Shown piece after piece: positions 8,816-17,561 of a stretch of DNA of 35,005 nt. Each line of letters begins with the position of its first letter. Position 1 is the stretch's first letter. The notes under the pieces were generated by a model. The model worked only from the letters and a program-made list of their open reading frames with translations. It was not told the origin of the DNA and searched no databases. The DNA comes from an uncultured bacterium (lineage in GTDB: Bacteria; Hydrogenedentota; Hydrogenedentia; Hydrogenedentales; CAILVY01), in contig CALEDJ010000063.1 of the NCBI GenBank assembly GCA_937951485.1, positions 1-35,005 on the forward strand. The letters are read 5' to 3'. A program made the translations under genes and the position numbers.

Positions 8816-9229
8816 ATGGATTCAGTTATTTGTCCTCATTGCAAATCACAGCGCATCGTTACGTCGAAAATACCCAAAGATGTGGTGATTGTCGTTCCCT
8901 GTCCCGCATGCGAGGAATTATCCGTCCTGTTTCGCAATAAAGTTATCCCGTTGAATCGCCACATCCTTCAGCATGGCAGTTTTGAAGAGCGCAAGACACA
9001 CCTGGCCAGCGTGATCGCTGAATTTCTGGATGAGGCGTTCTTCCCGTTCCCGGAAAACGCGGAGCAGCCTGATCGCAAGGTGCCGCGCCGCAGACCCCCG
9101 CGCCCTGAAGCAGGCCCCCCGGCAGCCCCCCACGATTTGCCCATCACGGAAGAGGAGTTGGAGCGCTTTGTCAAAATTGATCTGAAGTGCATTGACAACT
9201 CCTCCTATTTCAAGAAGCATTTCGGTTGA
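8816..9229 (+). CDS. Small zinc-ribbon protein of unknown function
   Basis: The product has 137 residues and an AGAGGA ribosome site 9 bases upstream of the ATG. An N-terminal four-Cys ribbon (Cys6, Cys9, Cys29, Cys32) is followed by a helical segment, a Pro/Arg-rich linker (about 85-105), and a compact acidic C-terminus (ITEEELERFVKIDLKCID) ending YFKKHFG. Similar CxxC-plus-acidic-tail proteins occur in delta-proteobacteria and related phyla without an assigned role. It has its own strong promoter. Nucleic-acid or protein binding is plausible but only inferred. Confidence 0.75.
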   Translation: MDSVICPHCKSQRIVTSKIPKDVVIVVPCPACEELSVLFRNKVIPLNRHILQHGSFEERKTHLASVIAEFLDEAFFPFPENAEQPDRKVPRRRPPRPEAGPPAAPHDLPITEEELERFVKIDLKCIDNSSYFKKHFG

Positions 9230-9436
9230 TTCGGAGAGGCATTTGCGAAATGGGCGTTTCGGGCGTCAGTTCCATGTGGAATCCCGTATATTTTGTGTTC
9301 TTATGCGCAGCAACAGTCTATTTCGCCAATGCCTCCCGGCGCGTTGACCGGGAATGCGCTGCGTGATCCCTGAAAACCCGCCTGTGGATCGTGCCGGGCT
9401 GTACGTATCATTCCTGGGGGCACGTCGGGTTGGGCA

Positions 9437-10585
9437 TCAAGGAAGCGGGGTTTCATCGTTGTTTTCCACCCAGCGGCGGCGCCAGGCGGGATAGTCTTTC
9501 TCCAGAAGCGCTGCGGGCGCGCCGGTGTACCAGCCGTAGCCGGTGCGGCGTTCGTGGTGCACTTCGGCCAGGGAATAGACCTTCCGCCCGTCGCGATTGG
9601 CCATGAAGGGCCGGTTGGTTTCGATTTCGTAGAAGCGCGCCCAGATGGGCGGCGCATCGGGGTCTTCCACGGCGATGACATCCGTGGTGGCGGTGTGATG
9701 GTTATACCGGATGGGCGCTATGGGGATGCGTTCGATGCGCAGCCCGTAAATCCTGGAACGTTCAAACCACGCGGCGGCGGCCTCGACAGCGCGGATGATT
9801 TCCGGCGTGGGCGGCTCGATGGACATCAGATAACGCACTACACGGACGCTTTCCGCGCTGACCAGCGCGGGCAGTTCGTAGGCGCGCGCCTTCGTGGGTT
9901 GCAGGGTCTCATGGTCATACTGCCCCGCCCACACGGTCGGCGCGCCGTCCACCATGACCTGCAGGCGCAGGATGCACGCGTCGCCCTTTTCGACAGCCGC
10001 CACGATGCGCGCGCGCAGGTCGGAGGCAATGAAGTCATTGGGTGCCTCGCCGGAGGCCAGGCGGCGCAATGTGCGCAAGACCCCGACGGTGACATCGTCC
10101 ATGAAGGTGATATGGGGACGGTAGTTGCTGCGGTCCGGATAGGAGTGCGGCCAGCCGCCGCAGGGATGCTGGGCTTCGAGAATGAATTCGATGCCGCGCA
10201 GCGCTCCGTCGCGGAAGGCGGCATCGCCCGTGCGCGCAAAGGCGTGCGCCAGGTATTCCACCTGCGGATAGGTGGCGCGGTTGTCGAATGATGTGTCTTG
10301 CTTGCCTTTCTCTGCGCGCAATTGCGCCGCCTCTTCTTCCGAAAGGATGCGCAACGGGTCCCAATTGCACGGCCAACCCCCGTTGGCCCGCTGGTGCAAG
10401 AGGATGTTGTGCGCAATGGCCGCGGTATGGGCCGGGTCGTGACGGGGGCAGTCCTTCTGGTCTTTTCCCGACTGATAATGCTTGATGCCGTCGGAAAAGG
10501 CATCAATAGGGATCGGCGACGAGAAATCGGCGGCAAGGACCGCACCGCACGCCTGCATGGCCGCGACGAGAACGAAACGACGCAT
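9437..10585 (-). CDS. Secreted pectate lyase, polysaccharide lyase family 10
   Basis: The product has 382 residues, with a GGAGG ribosome site before the start at 10585 and a signal peptide cleaved near residue 19 (AVLA-AD). PL10 enzymes cleave polygalacturonate by beta-elimination. Recognisable blocks are NGGWPCNWD, FDNRATYPQVEYL, CGGWPHSYPDRSNY, HITFMDD, WAGQYDHETLQPTKARAYE and the C-terminal RFYEIETNRPFMANRDGRKVYS plus ERRTGYGWY. The length matches a single catalytic domain without a binding module. No other pectin genes are nearby, so it appears to be a stand-alone degradative enzyme. It faces the zinc-finger gene at 10862 across a shared 276-base upstream region. Confidence 0.92.
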   Translation of the reverse strand: MRRFVLVAAMQACGAVLAADFSSPIPIDAFSDGIKHYQSGKDQKDCPRHDPAHTAAIAHNILLHQRANGGWPCNWDPLRILSEEEAAQLRAEKGKQDTSFDNRATYPQVEYLAHAFARTGDAAFRDGALRGIEFILEAQHPCGGWPHSYPDRSNYRPHITFMDDVTVGVLRTLRRLASGEAPNDFIASDLRARIVAAVEKGDACILRLQVMVDGAPTVWAGQYDHETLQPTKARAYELPALVSAESVRVVRYLMSIEPPTPEIIRAVEAAAAWFERSRIYGLRIERIPIAPIRYNHHTATTDVIAVEDPDAPPIWARFYEIETNRPFMANRDGRKVYSLAEVHHERRTGYGWYTGAPAALLEKDYPAWRRRWVENNDETPLP

Positions 10586-10800
10586 GATCGAACCTCCGTT
10601 TTCGTCGTAGCATACGGCCTTTCATGAACGGAAGTCATTTTGGTTGTATTTTGACCGAGTGGGGTGCAGCGGGGGATCTAAAAGACCGTATAGATCGTCC
10701 CGACAATCTTTGCCGTTCCGCTAAAGTGTTTCTCATTTTGGATTCACCGGGGCACAGAAGAGTAACGGGATGCTGCGGGCGGGTGCGCCGGCGGATCGCA

Positions 10801-10829
10801 TTGCGCGCGGCAAGGGCCCGTGCTAGGAT
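10801..10829 (+). promoter_or_regulatory. Sigma-70-like promoter with extended -10 before the Cys-rich membrane protein
   Basis: TTGCGC (10801-10806), 17 bases, then TAGGAT (10824-10829). The -10 box is preceded by TGC, an extended -10 signature. It lies 32 bases before the start codon at 10862. The rest of the 276-base divergent spacer shows only a GATCT/AGATC inverted repeat around 10676-10698 and no gene. Confidence 0.55.
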
Positions 10830-10861
10830 GATCGCCGAACAAAGGCAGGGAGTGACCGATC

Positions 10862-11611
10862 ATGCAATGCGCCGTATGTCAGACGCGCAGCCCGGTGGGA
10901 TATTGCGCGAAGTGCCATATGATGTTGTGCGAGGTGTGCGGCGTGCCGTGCGAGGGGTGCGGGGGCATCGCATGCCGCAGGCACAGCGCCCGGGACACAG
11001 CGGGCCGGGCGCTGTGTCCGTTGTGCCAGGCGCGGGAAGGGGTGACGAAATCATCTCTGGAGGAAAAAGCGCGACCGCGCGGTTCGGAATCGTCGAAGCG
11101 CGAAGTGCTGACCTTCGAGGCGCTGTCCCGTGAGTTGGGGGATTCCGAATACAAGACGGGGGAGGATGAGGCCGCCGGGGAAACGCGTGAAGCATCGCTT
11201 CCAAGCGACCGCGATAAGCCGGAACGGAGACACAAGCCGAGTCATCACAAACGAGAAAAGCGCACCCTCCGTTACAGCGAAAAACTCGGCGCGGAGATTG
11301 ATGAGGATGCGATCAATGCCCGCGTGCTGACGGGCAGCGCGCCAAAGGGCACCCCCGTGTGGTTGAGCGGGGCTTTTATCGGCGTGCTGGCCTGCGTGAC
11401 GACATGGTTGTTGCGCGGATTCCTGGCGGACCCGCGTTTTCAGCGCATCGGCTTCGGCTTTGTCATCGTGATCGCGCTGGGCGCGGTGATCTGGAGCGGG
11501 AGCGGGCTGCTGAACCGGGAATTACCGCCCCGTGAGCGCAAGTTATCTCTGATCGGCGTGGTGCTGGGGCTGGCCGCCGCTGTTGCCGCCACGCTGATGC
11601 GGGCACAGTAG
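10862..11611 (+). CDS. Cys-rich zinc-binding membrane protein
   Basis: The product has 249 residues and follows an AGGGAG ribosome site. The first 60 residues hold eleven Cys (3, 6, 15, 18, 23, 26, 30, 33, 38, 52, 55) and His41 in CxxC pairs, resembling B-box or double zinc-ribbon modules. A charged, probably disordered stretch of about 100 residues follows. The C-terminus has three predicted membrane helices (about residues 165-185, 195-215, 230-247). This suggests a cytoplasmic zinc module tethered to the membrane. I do not recognise a named family. The peptide gene at 11710 follows 98 bases downstream and may be co-transcribed. Confidence 0.8.
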   Translation: MQCAVCQTRSPVGYCAKCHMMLCEVCGVPCEGCGGIACRRHSARDTAGRALCPLCQAREGVTKSSLEEKARPRGSESSKREVLTFEALSRELGDSEYKTGEDEAAGETREASLPSDRDKPERRHKPSHHKREKRTLRYSEKLGAEIDEDAINARVLTGSAPKGTPVWLSGAFIGVLACVTTWLLRGFLADPRFQRIGFGFVIVIALGAVIWSGSGLLNRELPPRERKLSLIGVVLGLAAAVAATLMRAQ

Positions 11612-11709
11612 CCGCGGAAATGCGGAATCGCATGCAGCGTCCGGCGGCTCCGATGCACTGCATCGGCCCTGCGGAACTGGAAATCGTTGGAACCGGAGGA
11701 TCTTCGATT

Positions 11710-11814
11710 ATGGATATAAGTGACGTCATCACCTTTATCGTTGCGAACAAGTGGTGGTTCTTTGCGCTGATCCCGATCGCAATTGTAATCATCGTGGTGA
11801 AAATACGGGGCTGA
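11710..11814 (+). CDS. 34-residue single-helix membrane peptide
   Basis: The ATG at 11710 follows GGAGGA at good spacing. An in-frame start 90 bases upstream lacks such a site and would add a stretch of no membrane character. The peptide begins MDISDVITFIVANKWW and continues as one strongly hydrophobic helix ending in KIRG, giving a short acidic N-terminus, aromatic belt and basic C-terminus. This layout is typical of small bacterial membrane proteins that bind larger partners. The preceding membrane protein gene and the convergent symporter are candidate partners, by proximity only. Confidence 0.6.
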   Translation: MDISDVITFIVANKWWFFALIPIAIVIIVVKIRG

Positions 11815-11823
11815 GGCGGGGGC

Positions 11824-13260
11824 CTATTCGGATGCGCCTTCCCCGACGGGGAAACCCTCGCTGCGCGAAATGACCATCGCGCCGGCGCAGTCGCCGGTGA
11901 CGTTGACGACGGTGCGGCACATGTCGAGGAAGCGGTCCACGCCGAGCACGATGCCCAGCCCCTCGAGGGGGATGCCGACCGTAGTGAAGATGATGCTCAT
12001 CAGGCCGATGCTCGCGCCGGGGATGCCGGCGGTTCCGATGGAGACCATGACGGCGGTGAGAAAGATCATGAGGTCGCCCCACAACCCGATCTGGATGCCA
12101 TAGACCTGCGCGACGAAGACGCTGGCGACGGCGACGTAGAGCGCCGTGCCGTCCATGTTGATGGTCGCGCCCACCGGCAGCATGAATCCGCAGATGTTGC
12201 GGTTTGCTCCGACGCGGCGCGCGGCGCAGTCAATGCTCACCGGCAGCGTGGCGGCACTGGAAGAGGTGCTGAACGCGACCTCGAAGGCGGGGGTCATGCC
12301 GCGCAGAAATCGCATGGGGGAAACGCGCGCGAACAGTGGACAGATGATGAAAACCAGCACGCAGAAATGGGCGATCAGGCCGGAGAGCACGGTGAAGCAG
12401 TATTTTGCGAGCGTGAAAATGTACTGCAAGCCCAATTCGGAGATCGCCCTGGCCATGAGCGCGAAAACGCCGATCGGCGCGAGCGCCATCACCCAGAGGA
12501 TGATGGTGATGAGGGCGCGGTCCAGCGATTTGAAGGTGCGCAGGGCGGCTTCGCCGTCTTTGCCGACGGCGGCCAGCGCCGCGCCGAGCAGGAGGGCGAA
12601 GAAGATGACTACGAGCGGACGCTGCTCCGCCATGATGGGGTTCTGGATGACGGCGGGCAGCAGGTCGCGCTGAATCATCACGCCAAGGTTTTGTGATGCT
12701 TCGATGCTGTCGGCGTGCAGCGTCTGGTCCCGCAGCGCATCCTGGCCGACGCCGGGCCGGATGGCGGTCACCAGTCCCAAACCGATGATGACGGCGACGG
12801 CGGTCGTGACAAGGTAATAACCGAGCATCTTCACGGTGAGCGCGCCCAGTTTGCGCGGATCGCCGATGCCCGCCACGCCGCAGACAATGGACACGAAGAC
12901 CAGGGGGATGATCACCACCTTGAGCAACAGGATGAACAGCGCGCCGAAGACGCCGATGTAATCGCTGACGAAACCCTCGTGGCCCAGCCGCGCCAGCAGC
13001 CAGCCCGCCGCGCCGCCCGACACCATCGCAATGAAAATCTGCATCGGCAGTCGCGCGTGCCGGGGCAGCACGACCAGAAAGACGGCCATGACAGCGAAGA
13101 GCAACCCCGCCCGCCACATGGCGCCCGCGAGCGCCCCCGGCGCGTTGACCGGCCAGGCCGACGCCGCACCCAACCCCGCCGCCATGATCGCGAAGGCGAT
13201 CAACAGCGGCGCGTTGCGCGGTCCGCGGGGGGCGGGGGGGGTGTCAGTGGGGGAAGTCAT
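11824..13260 (-). CDS. Sodium:dicarboxylate/amino-acid symporter (DAACS family, GltPh-like)
   Basis: This 478-residue inner-membrane protein has the DAACS topology with re-entrant hairpins. The serine-rich HP1 motif is seen as STSSSAATLPVS, the sodium-site motif as NMDGTALY, and the TM8 substrate site as FLDMCRTVVNVTGD. By alignment with archaeal GltPh, the Asp, Arg, Thr and Asn that hold aspartate are all present, including the Arg that binds the side-chain carboxylate. That favours glutamate or aspartate over neutral amino acids or C4-dicarboxylates; this is inference. The ribosome site is weak. An unusually long N-terminus with two hydrophobic stretches precedes the transport core. It converges with the small peptide gene, leaving 9 bases between stops. 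Confidence 0.92.
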   Translation of the reverse strand: MTSPTDTPPAPRGPRNAPLLIAFAIMAAGLGAASAWPVNAPGALAGAMWRAGLLFAVMAVFLVVLPRHARLPMQIFIAMVSGGAAGWLLARLGHEGFVSDYIGVFGALFILLLKVVIIPLVFVSIVCGVAGIGDPRKLGALTVKMLGYYLVTTAVAVIIGLGLVTAIRPGVGQDALRDQTLHADSIEASQNLGVMIQRDLLPAVIQNPIMAEQRPLVVIFFALLLGAALAAVGKDGEAALRTFKSLDRALITIILWVMALAPIGVFALMARAISELGLQYIFTLAKYCFTVLSGLIAHFCVLVFIICPLFARVSPMRFLRGMTPAFEVAFSTSSSAATLPVSIDCAARRVGANRNICGFMLPVGATINMDGTALYVAVASVFVAQVYGIQIGLWGDLMIFLTAVMVSIGTAGIPGASIGLMSIIFTTVGIPLEGLGIVLGVDRFLDMCRTVVNVTGDCAGAMVISRSEGFPVGEGASE

Positions 13261-13298
13261 GGAGCGCTTTCAGCAGCGCGGGCGGTACGCCCGCGGAG

Positions 13299-13513
13299 CG
13301 GGACAAGGGACAAAAGCGACAAAAGGGACAGGAAAAAAGCCGTAATGAACGAGATGGACGGAGCAGCCGGGAGGGACGGCAAGGACAACAAGCACAATAA
13401 AGCGAAGAGGGACAAGACGGAAAAACATGTTTTTCTTTCAGTGCTGTCCCTCTTGTCCATACAGTTCATGCCGTTCATCTTCATCGGCTTTCTGCGTTGT
13501 GTCCTTTTCTTTG
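13299..13513. repeat. Period-9 GGAC arrays with inverted partner
   Basis: The 269-base spacer between two minus-strand genes has no gene. Period-9 units fill 13299-13340 (GGGACAAGGGACAAAAG type) and 13349-13425 (GGGACGGCAAGGACAAC type). Opposite-sense GTCC units follow at 13443-13462, with a further TTGTGTCCTTTTC at 13496-13508. The inner part, GAGGGACAAGACGG to CTGTCCCTCTTGTCC, can fold around the small palindrome AAAAACATGTTTTT (13423-13436). Confidence 0.7.
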
Positions 13514-13529
13514 AAAACCGATGTCCGTG

Positions 13530-15185
13530 TTACGGCGTTGCGGGGCGGACGGGCAAGATCAGGGCGCTGGAACGCGCAGCGTCCATGTGGACGCGGTTGT
13601 TCGCGGGGCGCATGGCGTCGCCGGCCTGCTCCGGGTTGTCGTGGCCGGTATTGGGGTTCACCTCGAAGCGGGGGAAATTGCTGCTGGAGATATGCAATCC
13701 GATGCGGTGTCCGGTGTTGAAAATCCAACTGATGCTCCACAGGTCAATGGTGAGTTCCACAATTTCCTCCGGCCCCGTCAGGAGCGGTTCCGGCCGCTCG
13801 AAACTCTTGCGGAGTTTGACGCGCTGGATGCTGTCGAGCATCAGGATTTCACGGTCGTCGCCCGCGGGGTAGATGTCCAGCAGTTTGGCGGTGAAATCCG
13901 TATCGGGCGCGTCGCTGGAGATGTAGAGTTTCACTGTGACGCGGCCGGTGATCTCCATGGGTGCGGTGAGCGGCTCCGTGGCGAATTTCAGGAGATCGGT
14001 GCGTGTGGCGCTGTGCTTGCGCTGGTCGAAGGGTCCGGAGGGCAGCAGGAGGTTTGCGCCGCCGTGCGTGGGATAGGGGTCCTTCGGGTCGAAGGTGAAC
14101 CCCAGGGAGGCGGCCGCCGCGTCGGGCGCGGTGGCGGACAGCGCGCCGTCTGCGTGCAGGTACCAGGGCGTCTCGACGGTGGGGAACGGCGGCCATGTAT
14201 CGGCGGTGCGCCACTCGTTCCCCGGGGCGCCTTCCGTGTCCGCGCCCATCACATAATAATGCACTTTGGCGTAGGGCTTGAGCGCGTCCTCATTTCCTCT
14301 CAGGCGCGCCTCAAAAAAGGCCCTTCTGACCTCGGAAACCTTCAGATCAAACCGGTTTTCATTGAGTTTCAGGTCTTCTGTCACATCGGGTCCGTGCGGC
14401 GACCATTTCATGATCAGCATGTTCTTCCCGCGCGCGCCGTCGCCGCCGTACTGTTCCCGGGCGACGAAGGCGTTGATGGTGCCCTGCTGGAAGATGTCGT
14501 ACCAGCCGCCGACAAAGAGCGCCGGGGCCTGGATATCGGCCACCTTCGCGCCGACATCGAAATGTTTCCAGTAGTCGTCGAAGTAGCAGTGCTCTTTCCA
14601 CACGGCGATGATGTGGGGCTGGCCGATGGCGGTCAGCCATCCCTCGATGAGGTTCTTGCTCAAGACGCCGCCGATGTAGATGCCTTCGGTGTAGAAGTTC
14701 GCGGGGGCCACGTCAATGTATTGCGCGACGACGCCTTTGGCCACGGGGGCGAGCAGCATCTGGGTGATGCCAAGCGCGGAACCGCCGAAGGTGCCGATTT
14801 TGCCGTTGCACCAGGGCTGTTCGAGCATCCAGGCCGTTGTGTCCGCGCCGTCCATCAGGCCCTCACGCCAGCCGTCGGCGTAGAAGACATGCTTTTCGCC
14901 CGGGCTCATACCCATGCCGCGCACGTCCTGCACGACGGCCGCATAGCCCTCGCGCAGGAAGTCGTTCATGTTGCCGACATTGCGGCTGTAGGTGCTGCGC
15001 AGGAGGATGACGGGCCAGGGGCCTTCGCCTTTGGGCAGATACACATCCGTGGCGAGCAATGTGCCGTCGCGCATGGGAACGTCCACGTATTGGGTCGGCT
15101 TGGGTTTTTCCTGGGCGTGGACGGCGCATGCCGCTGCGATGATAAGCAGGGATGGGAGCAGGTGTCGGGGACGGATGAGGTTCAT
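13530..15185 (-). CDS. Secreted CocE/NonD-type hydrolase (X-Pro dipeptidyl-peptidase S15 family)
   Basis: The ATG at 15185 follows GAGGAAGG and gives 551 residues with a signal peptide (to about residue 24, AVHA-QE). A 74-residue upstream extension is open but lacks a signal and ribosome site. The alpha/beta-hydrolase core has the nucleophile in GTFGGSALG (Ser136), Asp230 in VGGWYDIF and His264 in WSPHGPD, a complete triad in family order. The C-terminal third, about from residue 330, is the jelly-roll domain of the family (DTDFTAKLLDIYP, SSSNFPRFEVNPNTG). Family members hydrolyse acyl esters (cocaine esterase), beta-lactam esters or X-Pro peptides. The substrate here is not predictable. It probably acts in the periplasm or outside the cell. 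Confidence 0.9.
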   Translation of the reverse strand: MNLIRPRHLLPSLLIIAAACAVHAQEKPKPTQYVDVPMRDGTLLATDVYLPKGEGPWPVILLRSTYSRNVGNMNDFLREGYAAVVQDVRGMGMSPGEKHVFYADGWREGLMDGADTTAWMLEQPWCNGKIGTFGGSALGITQMLLAPVAKGVVAQYIDVAPANFYTEGIYIGGVLSKNLIEGWLTAIGQPHIIAVWKEHCYFDDYWKHFDVGAKVADIQAPALFVGGWYDIFQQGTINAFVAREQYGGDGARGKNMLIMKWSPHGPDVTEDLKLNENRFDLKVSEVRRAFFEARLRGNEDALKPYAKVHYYVMGADTEGAPGNEWRTADTWPPFPTVETPWYLHADGALSATAPDAAAASLGFTFDPKDPYPTHGGANLLLPSGPFDQRKHSATRTDLLKFATEPLTAPMEITGRVTVKLYISSDAPDTDFTAKLLDIYPAGDDREILMLDSIQRVKLRKSFERPEPLLTGPEEIVELTIDLWSISWIFNTGHRIGLHISSSNFPRFEVNPNTGHDNPEQAGDAMRPANNRVHMDAARSSALILPVRPATP

Positions 15186-15320
15186 GGTGTTGCCTTCCTC
15201 AAATTCGCGGTGGGTTCCATTTCGCCAGGCTTCATTTCCCCTGCCCTGTGTTGTATTTTTCCGTCGCCGCAATCGGCGCGGCGGTTCGGAGACGGCAGAG
15301 GCAGATACCGTCGTTGCGCC

Positions 15321-15399
15321 ATTGTAGCACAGATGCCGCAGCGGCGGTTTTCTCAGCCTGCAGAAACTCTGGTGCATTTTCGGGCATATGGTGTACAAT
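15321..15399. promoter_or_regulatory. Divergent promoter region with TACAAT boxes on both strands
   Basis: The 251-base spacer separates two outward-reading genes. On the minus strand a TACAAT (15321-15326) is preceded by TGTGC, an extended -10, with no good -35. On the plus strand TACAAT at 15394-15399 lies 38 bases before the start at 15437, again with a poor -35. Two GGTGCA direct repeats flank the plus-strand box (about 15371 and 15401) and could be an activator site. Confidence 0.35.
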
Positions 15400-15436
15400 A
15401 GGTGCACTGCATAAGGGGCCGTTGAGGGGATTACGC

Positions 15437-17122
15437 ATGATTCCTCCGGAGGAACAGGAGCATTTCCGCAGGGCGCGGCGGCTGTATGAGCAGGGTAGAC
15501 CGGCGGAGGCGCTGGTGCTGCTGGATGATTTGGATCGCCGTCTCCCGAATCTGGCGGATGTGCTGTATGCGCGGGCGGTCTGCATACACGCGCTGGGCCG
15601 GGAGTATGAGGCGAACCTGCTGTGCAACAAGTTGAGCCACCTGCATGGCGACGCGCGAGCGCGGCGCCTGCAGGCGCTCTGGCGGGCGCGGCGCCTGGAT
15701 GCCGCCAATGCGGGGGTGGGCAAGGGGGGGGGAACCCCGGGACCGTTGGATTGGGAGACGGATGCTTTGGGGAAAGCGGTGACTATGGATGGGGGGGAGG
15801 AGGAAGGGGATGCTGCAGGGGAACATGCGAACAACACAGCATGGGTCGGGTTATCGCCGCCGGCTGGCGCGTTTCCTGTCCGGGGGAGTCGTCCAAACGA
15901 CCCGGAAATTATCCAGCGGTTGTTGGGGGGGCTGGCAGGCCGCGACGCGGTGAACGCGTTGTATGAACTCTGTGAGCGGGTCGGGGAAGCGGACCTGCCG
16001 ATGCTGCATGAGATGCTTCGGCGGCATCGGTCGCGGCGGGTGCGCGAGGGACTGGTGAGGTTGCTGGGCTATATCGGGTCGCCGGAATCCGTGGGGCCGT
16101 TGTCGGAGACGCTGCTCCAGGATACGCATGTGTTTGCGCGGGTGCGCGCGGCGGAGGCGCTGGGGCGGATGCATACCGAGGAGGCGCTGTCGGCGCTGGA
16201 GCAGGCGATACGGGAAGACGGGGCATCGCGGGTGCGCGCGGATGCGCTGGTGGCCTATCACCGCATTGCGGGCGCGGACCGCTTTGCGCAGTTTGCATCG
16301 AAACTGGAAGCAAAAGGCAACGGCGAAACGGCGCGGGTGTTGTCGTGGCTGCTGGGGCCGTTGAGCGGGCATGGGACGGAACCCGCGGCGATTGCGCCGG
16401 GCCGGATTCGCTACGGGTATGTTTCGGGCACATTATACGGCGTGTATCTTCCGCCAGGGGAGATTGCAGAGGGGCCGCCGGGGGTGCTGGTGGTGATTCA
16501 CGATTATATGGCGCTTCCGGAAAGCGTGGAGCCGTTGATGGAACAATTCCGGGCGGATGCCGCATCGCATGGCATGGCGATCATTGCGCCTTATTTTGAT
16601 CACCCCACGTTCCCCAATTTCGGGATGCTCAACATCGGGTTGCAGCGGACGCGGGCGGATTTGCGTCTGTTCGAGATACTGGACGCGGTCAGCAGGAATA
16701 CGCCGCTGCGGCTGGACCGGTTCATGCTGTATGAACATGGCCCGGCGCGGGGCTTTGTCAATTGGTTCGCATTGGCCTACCCGAAGCGCGTGGAACGCGC
16801 GGTGGTGTGTCTGCCGCGCCGTTTTGCGCCGATGAATGAGGAATTTCCATTCCCGTTCGGATTGCGGCCGAGTCCGTTAGCGCCGGAACTGGGACGTCCG
16901 TCGGCGGAACTGTTCCTGGGCGTTCCGCTGCTGCTGCTGGCGGCGAAGAAAGGTTCGGAAACGACCACGCAGGAATTGGAACAATTCCAGGCGGCGTTGG
17001 CGACGCGTATGGCGGTCCGGGACATGCCACTGCGCGTGCACCTGGAAGTACTGGCAACCGCGAATGAGGTGCGCGTGGAGGGCCTGGAGCGCGCGCGCGC
17101 GTTCCTGTTCGGCGAAGAGTGA
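15437..17122 (+). CDS. TPR-HEAT repeat protein fused to an alpha/beta-hydrolase-like domain lacking the nucleophile
   Basis: The ATG at 15437 follows GAGGGGA; the 63-residue open extension upstream has no ribosome site and crosses the promoter region. The product has 561 residues. The first 90 residues form TPR-like helices (RRLYEQGRPAEALVLLDDL). A Gly/Glu-rich linker follows. Residues about 155-310 are HEAT/PBS-lyase repeats (LLGYIGSPESVGPLSETL, RAAEALGRMHTEEALSALE). The rest matches secreted-type alpha/beta hydrolases (VLVVIHDYMALPES, YFDHPTFPNFGML, NWFALAYPKRVERAVV). The usual YGHSGGG elbow reads YEHGPARG, with Gly435 where Ser belongs, so hydrolase activity is doubtful. No signal peptide is seen. 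A scaffold or binding role is inferred. Confidence 0.85.
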   Translation: MIPPEEQEHFRRARRLYEQGRPAEALVLLDDLDRRLPNLADVLYARAVCIHALGREYEANLLCNKLSHLHGDARARRLQALWRARRLDAANAGVGKGGGTPGPLDWETDALGKAVTMDGGEEEGDAAGEHANNTAWVGLSPPAGAFPVRGSRPNDPEIIQRLLGGLAGRDAVNALYELCERVGEADLPMLHEMLRRHRSRRVREGLVRLLGYIGSPESVGPLSETLLQDTHVFARVRAAEALGRMHTEEALSALEQAIREDGASRVRADALVAYHRIAGADRFAQFASKLEAKGNGETARVLSWLLGPLSGHGTEPAAIAPGRIRYGYVSGTLYGVYLPPGEIAEGPPGVLVVIHDYMALPESVEPLMEQFRADAASHGMAIIAPYFDHPTFPNFGMLNIGLQRTRADLRLFEILDAVSRNTPLRLDRFMLYEHGPARGFVNWFALAYPKRVERAVVCLPRRFAPMNEEFPFPFGLRPSPLAPELGRPSAELFLGVPLLLLAAKKGSETTTQELEQFQAALATRMAVRDMPLRVHLEVLATANEVRVEGLERARAFLFGEE

Positions 17123-17126
17123 GGGG

Positions 17127-17495
17127 TCAGCGGCGTTTGAGGCGCTTTACGAGTTTTGCAATCCACACGCTGATCATGTCTTCGCCGAGTTCGCGCAACA
17201 GATCAATGCCTTCCTTGCGCGCGATGGCGACGGCGCGCGCGCGGGCCATTTCGCGGGCGCGGCGGCGCTCTTCGGGAGTGAGGCGGCCGCCGGGGCGCGT
17301 CGCCTTGAGGGATTCGACATAGGCACGGTAGGTTTCCTCGACAGCGGCTTCGAGCGCCTGGATCGCACGCAAATAACGTCTGCGGCGCAGCCGCGCATAA
17401 CACGCGCCTCCCTTGAACAGGGTCCAGATCGCGCCCATGATCGCGCCGAGAAGGGTGATACCGGCTTCAGTGCTGAGGATGGTGGTGAGGTTCAT
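17127..17495 (-). CDS. Small phage-cluster membrane protein with basic helical tail
   Basis: The start at 17495 gives 122 residues: an N-terminal hydrophobic segment (about residues 8-30, GITLLGAIMGAIWTLF) followed by a long, very basic helical region rich in Arg and Lys. It is last in the minus-strand phage cluster, immediately downstream of the M15 peptidase, where a holin or spanin-like lysis accessory is often encoded. No family signature is recognised, so a lysis role is positional inference. The ribosome site is weak (AAAGG). Its stop is 4 bases from the convergent hydrolase-fusion stop. Confidence 0.6.
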   Translation of the reverse strand: MNLTTILSTEAGITLLGAIMGAIWTLFKGGACYARLRRRRYLRAIQALEAAVEETYRAYVESLKATRPGGRLTPEERRRAREMARARAVAIARKEGIDLLRELGEDMISVWIAKLVKRLKRR

Positions 17496-17525
17496 GGTGG
17501 GGGCCTTTGCTGGGTTGGGGGAATG

Positions 17526-17561
17526 AGTCAGACGAATCAGACAGATCGGACAGATCGGACC
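17526..17561. repeat. Period-9 array overlapping the 3' end of the M15 peptidase gene
   Basis: Four 9-base units of the form ATCGGACAG run from the intergenic gap into the last codons of the M15 gene, so the protein's C-terminus (WVRSVRSV) is encoded by repeat sequence. No inverted partner is evident here. Confidence 0.6.

Noticed and set aside
13521-15401. Long open frame on the plus strand opposite the CocE-like hydrolase
   Set aside because: The minus-strand gene has a signal peptide, triad and ribosome site; the opposite frame has no family features and is a GC-rich shadow.
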